From the NCBI GenBank assembly GCA_937898715.1, contig CALEKA010000076.1, forward strand, positions 1-17,612: 17,612 bases of DNA. Direction: 5' to 3'. Each line of letters opens with the position of its first letter. Within the stretch, counting starts at the first letter, position 1. The position numbers and the translations under genes are program-made. Below the pieces are notes generated by a model, which was not told the DNA's origin, did not search any database, and saw only the letters and a program-made list of their open reading frames with translations. Below, in pieces: positions 13,255-17,612 of this stretch. Source of the stretch: an uncultured Prevotella sp. (GTDB lineage Bacteria > Bacteroidota > Bacteroidia > Bacteroidales > Bacteroidaceae).

Positions 13255-16200
13255 TTATAAAACATCTTCCTCCTCATCCGTGCCACCCGTTTCCAGGTTA
13301 ATGCCGAATTGATCCACCAACTTTTGGTAGTCAAAGCAATAGCTCCGTGCCGATTGAGAGAGTTTAGCCGGGTTGCCATACTTATCCTGCTTGGCAGAAT
13401 CCAATACAGGATAGCCGTTTCGGAACACAATAAAGCGCACCACCTTCTGCCCAAGGTAAGCCGCACTATTGGCAAGGTAGTACTTGAGCGCATCCGTTGG
13501 CAAAGTCTTCTCGTCCGTCTTGCGTCCCTCCTTACGATAAAGGTTGAATATGCGCGAAGTCTGCATATACAACACCGCCCGTTTGTCCAACCAAGAAGTA
13601 TCAACGAGGTCCGTTTTGAGTTTGGTAAGGTAACGAATCACAAAGTCGCCCGTATCATTGATAATTCCCTCACTCGCCAAATACTGCACCACATTCCAAA
13701 AGCTGCCCAATTCACCATTCGTCTTACACTCCGCATTCTGCTTAAGAATACCTTCAATCGTAATATTGAAAAGATCCTCATATTGCAAGGTAGGCACCGC
13801 CTCTTGCAACACCTTGAGAGCTGCCAACGGCACACACCAGTTGTTCACGATACGATCCTCACATTGCTTGCCTTGCAAAGCAATACCCACCTCCTTGCGC
13901 ACCTCTCCCAAGGCAGTAGAGAAACGTTGCTCAAACCGCTTGCGGTATTTGAGCAATTCAATGGTAAGATGCGTCAGTCCGTTAGACCGCATCTCCATGA
14001 GTTGCATATAGTTTTTCTTTTCCTCTTGCGTGAACGTGGAACGCGGGAACTGCAAGAAAATGAGTCGCGAAAAGAGCGCAATATCCGCCGTTGGCATCTC
14101 CTGCCCCGACAAGATAATGCCCGCATCCACCGCAGTCACCTCCTTCTTCTTGTCCAAGTCCATGTTCATGCGGCTGCGCCCTGTCCCATCCCACAGACCT
14201 TTTAGGAATTCTATCACCTTGGGATCAAGGTCATTCTTATACTCATCAATGTGCGCCAAAGCATTTGCCGAAGCCGCCACCGTATCATTAAGAGCCGAGA
14301 TGGTAGAGTTCTGAATGTTCGGGGCCTTATACGCTATCGTGAACAACGATAAAAGCGTATGCCCCAACTCCGACTTACCACTACCTTTCGGGCCAAAGAG
14401 ATTAAGAATCGGAAACCAATGCTCAGCCGATGCATTGGTCACCACATCACGGAACAAGGTGGCGAGATAGAACGCGAAGCCTATCCGCCCATTGTTGCCA
14501 AACACCTTGAAGAGCTGGTTTGTAAACTCTTTAAGGGTAACGGACGAGTAATTAAGATGTACGAACTGCTTTTCAAACGTGAAAAGCCGGGCATCATCCT
14601 TGTATATCTTCGAAGAAGAAGGCAAGTAGAAATTGCCCAAGTCGGGCAAACGCACGATGCCATATTCATCAGCCGTGTAAAACTTATTCTTGAAGAAGAC
14701 CCCGTTGCCAAAAGCATAGAAGCCCTCACGTTGCCAGCCCATCTGCTTGATCTGCGAGGCCGTTTCCGTTTTCTCATAGAGAAACGATTTGAGTTTGGTC
14801 AGCTCACGTTCCGTGGCTTTCCAAATAAAGTTGCCCTGTCCTTCAATCTTCTGCTTGAATTTAGAGATGCTCACCAAGTCCTCTTGGTTCAATTCAATCA
14901 ATACCTTCATATGTAGTTCGTTTGTAAGTGTATATAAACGTTTCGGATTGAGATTATCCTTGATGTGGAAAAGCGGTTCCATGGTGAAGTTCGACCACTC
15001 ATAAACGTTTCCCTTTTCCGTAATAGAAAAGTACTTGCCCTGTTCCACATAAAAGCCAAAACGTTTATAGAGGTCGTCCACCACCTCACCCCGTTCCCGT
15101 TTCCTTTCCTCCTCCACACGTTTCTTCTCCGCATTGATAGCGTCCCGCCAAAGCGCTTTCTTGCCCGCAATGTGCACTAACTCCTCAATGTACATGGACA
15201 CCCCCGTTGGGTCGTCCAACAGCGTGAGCAAATAAGCAATCTCGCGCACCACCGCACTCTGTTCCTCCGTGGTGGTGGCAAAAGCAAAAGCCTTTTCAGC
15301 CCGCCACAGAATAAAATCCACCTCCTCCACAGCATTAAACACATTCATATTCTGATAGAACGTGTCGGGATCCTGCTTGCGAGTGTTCTCCGTGTCAGGT
15401 ATCTCCTTAATGGAAACAGAAAGTCCACACTCCATAGCCAGCTTGCCCGCCTCAAACACCACCTGCACCCCATGCCCGTAATGCTCGCCCCGCTTGGGCG
15501 GATCATCATCGGGCAAGAAACAAACCCTGCTTGCACTCCGCTTAATGATACCAAAATGCTCCTTGTTCCAGGCAGAACCCAAAGCTGCCACCGTGTTCAG
15601 CACCCCGATGGACTGCAACCGCATACAATCGGGCGCACCCTCCACGAGAAACATCTTATCCGCCTTGGCAGCCTGTCGCCAAGCGTCCTCCATGCCAAAC
15701 AAAACCTTCGACTTATGAAAGAGAATCGAGTCCGCACTATTCTTATACTTGGGTTGCTCGTCTCCCAAGCAACGAGCGGTAAACCCTATCACATGCCCAT
15801 ATCGGTCATGGATCGGAATTACCACCCGGTCTTGGTACTGATCATACCCACCCTTGTTCACCAATCCCAACTCACTCAAAAGCTCGCGCTTGATACCCAA
15901 GCCCGCGAGTGCTTTGCCCACTTTCGGAGCATAACCAATCCCTTTGAGCTGGCAATATTCCTTGCCCCATCTGCCAAAAGCATAGCTTTGTGCAGCAGGC
16001 GATTGCGCAAACTGCTCCACATAGAACTTCGCCACCAATTCATTAGCCGCCATCAGCGCCTCCTTGTGCATGCGTTTCTGCTTTGCTTCGGGATCCTCCT
16101 CCTGTTCCGCCACTTCGATATGGCACAACTTGCCCAACAGCTTGACTGCTTCCACATACGAAAGTCCATCACGCTTCATCAGAAACGCAATGGCATCCCC

Positions 16201-16392
16201 ACCTTCCCCACAGCCAAAGCACTTAAACGTCCCTGTCTGCGGAAACACAAAGAAAGAGGGAGTCTTCTCTCCATGGAACGGACAGCATCCCACATACCGA
16301 GGTCCACTCTTCTTCAGCTGCACCGTCTGTCCGACAAGCGCCACCAAATCCGTAGCCTCCAATATGCGTTCTTTTATATCGTCTGGTATCAT
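13255..16392 (-). CDS. Primase-helicase fusion (DnaG-type primase plus P-loop ATPase)
   Basis: This 1045-residue replication protein has a CHC2 zinc finger at about 37-61 (CPFH, then CFGC) with the following EKTPSFFVFP typical of DnaG. A TOPRIM catalytic region follows, including the conserved Glu in LVEGAPDCMRLQ (E251) and the acidic cluster FLPDDDP at 292-298. After a Glu/Lys/Arg-rich linker (about 420-440) comes a helicase-like ATPase. It has Walker A GPKGSGKS at 667-674, Walker B AHIDE at 713-717 and a likely sensor/arginine-finger region GQEMPTADIALFSRLIF near 763-779. It would unwind and prime element DNA by itself. The start is ATG at 16390-16392, only about 25 bases after an intrinsic terminator, with no promoter seen between. 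Its expression probably needs readthrough. Confidence 0.92.
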   Translation of the reverse strand: MIPDDIKERILEATDLVALVGQTVQLKKSGPRYVGCCPFHGEKTPSFFVFPQTGTFKCFGCGEGGDAIAFLMKRDGLSYVEAVKLLGKLCHIEVAEQEEDPEAKQKRMHKEALMAANELVAKFYVEQFAQSPAAQSYAFGRWGKEYCQLKGIGYAPKVGKALAGLGIKRELLSELGLVNKGGYDQYQDRVVIPIHDRYGHVIGFTARCLGDEQPKYKNSADSILFHKSKVLFGMEDAWRQAAKADKMFLVEGAPDCMRLQSIGVLNTVAALGSAWNKEHFGIIKRSASRVCFLPDDDPPKRGEHYGHGVQVVFEAGKLAMECGLSVSIKEIPDTENTRKQDPDTFYQNMNVFNAVEEVDFILWRAEKAFAFATTTEEQSAVVREIAYLLTLLDDPTGVSMYIEELVHIAGKKALWRDAINAEKKRVEEERKRERGEVVDDLYKRFGFYVEQGKYFSITEKGNVYEWSNFTMEPLFHIKDNLNPKRLYTLTNELHMKVLIELNQEDLVSISKFKQKIEGQGNFIWKATERELTKLKSFLYEKTETASQIKQMGWQREGFYAFGNGVFFKNKFYTADEYGIVRLPDLGNFYLPSSSKIYKDDARLFTFEKQFVHLNYSSVTLKEFTNQLFKVFGNNGRIGFAFYLATLFRDVVTNASAEHWFPILNLFGPKGSGKSELGHTLLSLFTIAYKAPNIQNSTISALNDTVAASANALAHIDEYKNDLDPKVIEFLKGLWDGTGRSRMNMDLDKKKEVTAVDAGIILSGQEMPTADIALFSRLIFLQFPRSTFTQEEKKNYMQLMEMRSNGLTHLTIELLKYRKRFEQRFSTALGEVRKEVGIALQGKQCEDRIVNNWCVPLAALKVLQEAVPTLQYEDLFNITIEGILKQNAECKTNGELGSFWNVVQYLASEGIINDTGDFVIRYLTKLKTDLVDTSWLDKRAVLYMQTSRIFNLYRKEGRKTDEKTLPTDALKYYLANSAAYLGQKVVRFIVFRNGYPVLDSAKQDKYGNPAKLSQSARSYCFDYQKLVDQFGINLETGGTDEEEDVL

Positions 16393-16416
16393 TGTTATCG
16401 TTTAGAGATTGAGATT

Positions 16417-16459
16417 AAAAAGCCCCGTCTGCTCGCCTTCACAGCGACATGACGGGGCT
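16417..16459 (-). terminator. Terminator or attenuator just ahead of the primase gene
   Basis: AGCCCCGTC (16421-16429) pairs perfectly with GACGGGGCT (16451-16459). An inner 4-bp stem TCGC/GCGA completes the hairpin, and the minus strand continues TTTTTAATC. It lies between the HTH gene and the primase gene. Confidence 0.85.
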
Positions 16460-16491
16460 GCATCCAAAAGTATTTGAAGTTGAAAGTGGAT

Positions 16492-16731
16492 TTATTTCTG
16501 CCTCAAATTACTGATATACTCGCTCTTGAGAATGTACCATGAACGGCCTTCTTTATGAGCGGGTATAACACCACGCTGAATGCGCTTGCGCACAGCGTCT
16601 GGACTAAGTCCAATCTCATTGGACAAGTCCTTCACGTTCCAGACCTTATCTCCGTTGTCTCTTACGGTTTTGATTATATCGGTCGCGGTACGGTTGGGGT
16701 ATCTTCTCAACCCATTCGTCTTGTGTTCCAT
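16492..16731 (-). CDS. Excisionase-like helix-turn-helix protein
   Basis: This 79-residue basic protein has a MerR/Xis-type winged HTH at about 30-75 (VWNVKDLSNEIGLSPDAVRKRIQRG, then IPAHKEGRSWYILKSEYI). This is the pattern of small excisionase or AlpA-like regulators that bind DNA and direct excision or early transcription. The first 29 residues precede the domain, and their coding region overlaps the 3' end of the gene upstream by 86 bases. It is followed by a strong terminator before the primase gene. In satellites and prophages such a protein commonly controls induction. Which role it has here cannot be told from sequence. Confidence 0.75.
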   Translation of the reverse strand: MEHKTNGLRRYPNRTATDIIKTVRDNGDKVWNVKDLSNEIGLSPDAVRKRIQRGVIPAHKEGRSWYILKSEYISNLRQK

Positions 16732-16990
16732 TTTCGTAATTTTTCAAATAGGTTTCACGAGTTTCGCAAACAACGATGACTATTATATACTCATCGTAGA
16801 AAATTCGAGCTGCATGGAAGAAAAGGTTGCTATCAGCCTTATAATTGTTGAAGCGATATACAGTATTCCGTATACTATGTGCTTTGTTATAGGTGAGAAC
16901 CAATGTCCCTTTTACATCACCGACATGGAATGATGTAAGCCATTTGCTTGTATGCCTTACCTGTTCCAAAGTAAACTCTTGTTTTTCCAT
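16646..16990 (-). CDS. Small protein of unknown function, first early gene
   Basis: This is a 114-residue protein from ATG at 16990; a TTG at 17020 would add ten residues but is less likely. It starts MEKQEFTLEQVRHTSKWLTS and has hydrophobic strands (GTLVLTYNKA, EYIIVIVVCET) between charged helices, ending in a basic tail QNRKRQRR. No family is recognised. Its last 86 bases overlap the HTH gene in another frame, an unusually long overlap. It lies behind the putative early promoter at 17065-17092 and would be the first gene transcribed in the leftward unit. The basic end may bind nucleic acid. It may also partly be chance open frame, though its length and promoter argue for a real gene. Confidence 0.5.
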   Translation of the reverse strand: MEKQEFTLEQVRHTSKWLTSFHVGDVKGTLVLTYNKAHSIRNTVYRFNNYKADSNLFFHAARIFYDEYIIVIVVCETRETYLKNYENGTQDEWVEKIPQPYRDRYNQNRKRQRR

Positions 16991-17064
16991 GATAATAAAT
17001 TCATGAAGGTTCGTAATCAAGTCCTATGGAAGTGTAAATGTCGGGTAAGGCCGTAGCTTTTCTA

Positions 17065-17092
17065 CAAAATTACTATCTCAATCCCTTACAAA
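17065..17092 (-). promoter_or_regulatory. Putative early promoter
   Basis: TAATTTTG (complement of 17065-17072) fits the -7 consensus, with TTTG 16 bases upstream (complement of 17089-17092). It points into the small early gene. A plus-strand TAACTTTG at 17109-17116 lies close by and may be a divergent promoter, but lacks a -33 box. Confidence 0.45.
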
Positions 17093-17407
17093 AGAGACAA
17101 TAATTTCGTAACTTTGCAACAAGTATTTGAAGTTGGACAATCGTTATAAATCATCGAATTCAAAACTTGCAGCAAAGAGCTCATTTGCTTTTCCGATTGC
17201 AAATTTAGATGCGATAAAATAGCACAACGAATTTTTTGTTTCATAACCGAGCCAACAAGCCAACAAATTAACACGCCTACATGCGACATGGCAATAAATA
17301 CCATGTACAAGTTAAGCGTGTTTCAAAAATATAAGTTCTAACAATAAGGGGCTTTTGGCAGAAAGATACTTGTGAATATCGGTACGAGAAAGCAACAAAA
17401 CATAAAA

Positions 17408-17429
17408 ATGCGTTCCAAATGCGTTCCAA
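17408..17429 (+). repeat. Perfect tandem 11-bp repeat
   Basis: ATGCGTTCCAA is present twice without a gap, at 17408-17418 and 17419-17429. Confidence 0.85.
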
Positions 17430-17481
17430 GGTTGCAAACCGATAAAACCGACTCTTGTCGAATACGTTGTGATTGCTTGTG

Positions 17482-17504
17482 AAATTACTGATTATCAGTA
17501 ATTT
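17482..17504. repeat. 23-bp perfect dyad (operator or recombination site candidate)
   Basis: Arms AAATTACTGAT and ATCAGTAATTT are exact complements around a single central T. The size and symmetry fit a dimeric regulator site. It lies about 510 bases upstream of the first early gene and is not followed by a T-run. Confidence 0.75.
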
Positions 17505-17534
17505 GCAAGATTAAATCACTAAGGAAATATCAAG

Positions 17535-17570
17535 TTCCAACAGGATCACTTATAATTCCAGCGGAATCAC
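17535..17570 (+). repeat. Direct repeat with 21-bp period
   Basis: TTCCAACAGGATCAC (17535-17549) and TTCCAGCGGAATCAC (17556-17570) match at 12 of 15 positions. The 21-bp period equals two helical turns, so proteins bound to each copy would sit on the same face of the DNA. Confidence 0.6.
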
Positions 17571-17612
17571 GAAAGAATTTTCGATAAAATTTTGATGAAG
17601 AGGTTTCTGTAA

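Larger units (their letters stand above)
853..17072 (-). mobile_element. Prophage- or capsid-forming-satellite-like element (edges not defined)
   Basis: Replication (primase-helicase), an excisionase-like HTH protein, antirestriction genes, capsid, protease-scaffold and terminase genes occur together, almost all on the minus strand. That is the signature of a temperate phage or a phage satellite. Tail, portal, lysis and integrase genes were looked for among all plausible reading frames and not seen. Cargo-type secreted or membrane genes sit at the left end and between primase and ardA. The limits given only span the recognised genes and the rightmost promoter. No attachment site is proven, so the true ends may lie outside the window. 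Confidence 0.65.
17093..17612. other. Non-coding right end with dyad and direct repeats
   Basis: No protein gene is supported. The 74-codon open frame at 17086-17310 on the minus strand has no recognisable features. The stretch holds a tandem 11-mer, a 23-bp dyad and a pair of 15-bp direct repeats, listed separately. It looks like a control or recombination region rather than a gene. Confidence 0.45.

Noticed and set aside
13309..14205. 298-codon plus-strand open frame
   Set aside because: Shadow of the primase-helicase gene, whose motifs run through this part on the other strand.
15472..16452. 326-codon plus-strand open frame
   Set aside because: Opposite to the zinc-finger and TOPRIM part of the primase; composition fits a shadow frame.
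17086..17310. 74-codon minus-strand open frame
   Set aside because: It overlaps the early promoter, ends without recognisable features and has weak coding character.

Overview
The window reads as a temperate-phage-like or phage-satellite-like element in a member of the Bacteroidota, probably Bacteroidales (Prevotella or Bacteroides type). Clues are -7 promoter boxes of the form TAnnTTTG ahead of several genes, few Shine-Dalgarno sites, signal peptides ending in AQAQ or ALAQ, and the style of the capsid, ArdA and primase proteins. No rRNA, tRNA or CRISPR array was seen. Almost all genes lie on the minus strand, so the biological order runs right to left.

Right end (17.6 to 13.2 kb): about 500 bases without a convincing gene but with a 23-bp perfect dyad and two kinds of direct repeat. 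Then a promoter, a small unknown protein, an excisionase-like helix-turn-helix protein, a strong intrinsic terminator or attenuator, and a 1045-residue primase-helicase (CHC2 zinc finger, TOPRIM, P-loop ATPase) that would drive replication.

Middle (13.2 to 10.9 kb): a secreted-protein cargo gene with a G8 tract inside its promoter, then two ardA antirestriction genes arranged head to head as an inverted duplication. One copy is intact except for a single in-frame TGA. The other is heavily decayed but keeps TGG at that same codon.

Late region (10.7 to 1.95 kb): a putative DNA-binding protein, a structural-like protein, a terminator overlapping a promoter, then the morphogenesis and packaging run. 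That run holds a ClpP-type prohead protease fused to a coiled-coil scaffold, the major capsid protein, a 185-residue structural protein, a ComF-like phosphoribosyltransferase, a charged unknown protein, a phospholipase-D-like protein, a TerS-like HTH protein, a terminase-associated protein and TerL. Nearly every non-overlapping junction in this run carries a different G-poor short tandem repeat directly ahead of the next start codon.

Left end (1.9 to 0 kb): two envelope-type cargo genes (a secreted protein and a single-pass membrane protein), then about 850 bases of probable gene remnants.

In this window I find no portal, tail sheath or tape measure, baseplate, lysis gene or integrase. Own capsid, own terminase and own primase without tail or lysis genes is the layout of capsid-forming phage-inducible islands, or of a truncated prophage. 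This is the main hypothesis to test, and sequence beyond both edges is needed to decide.
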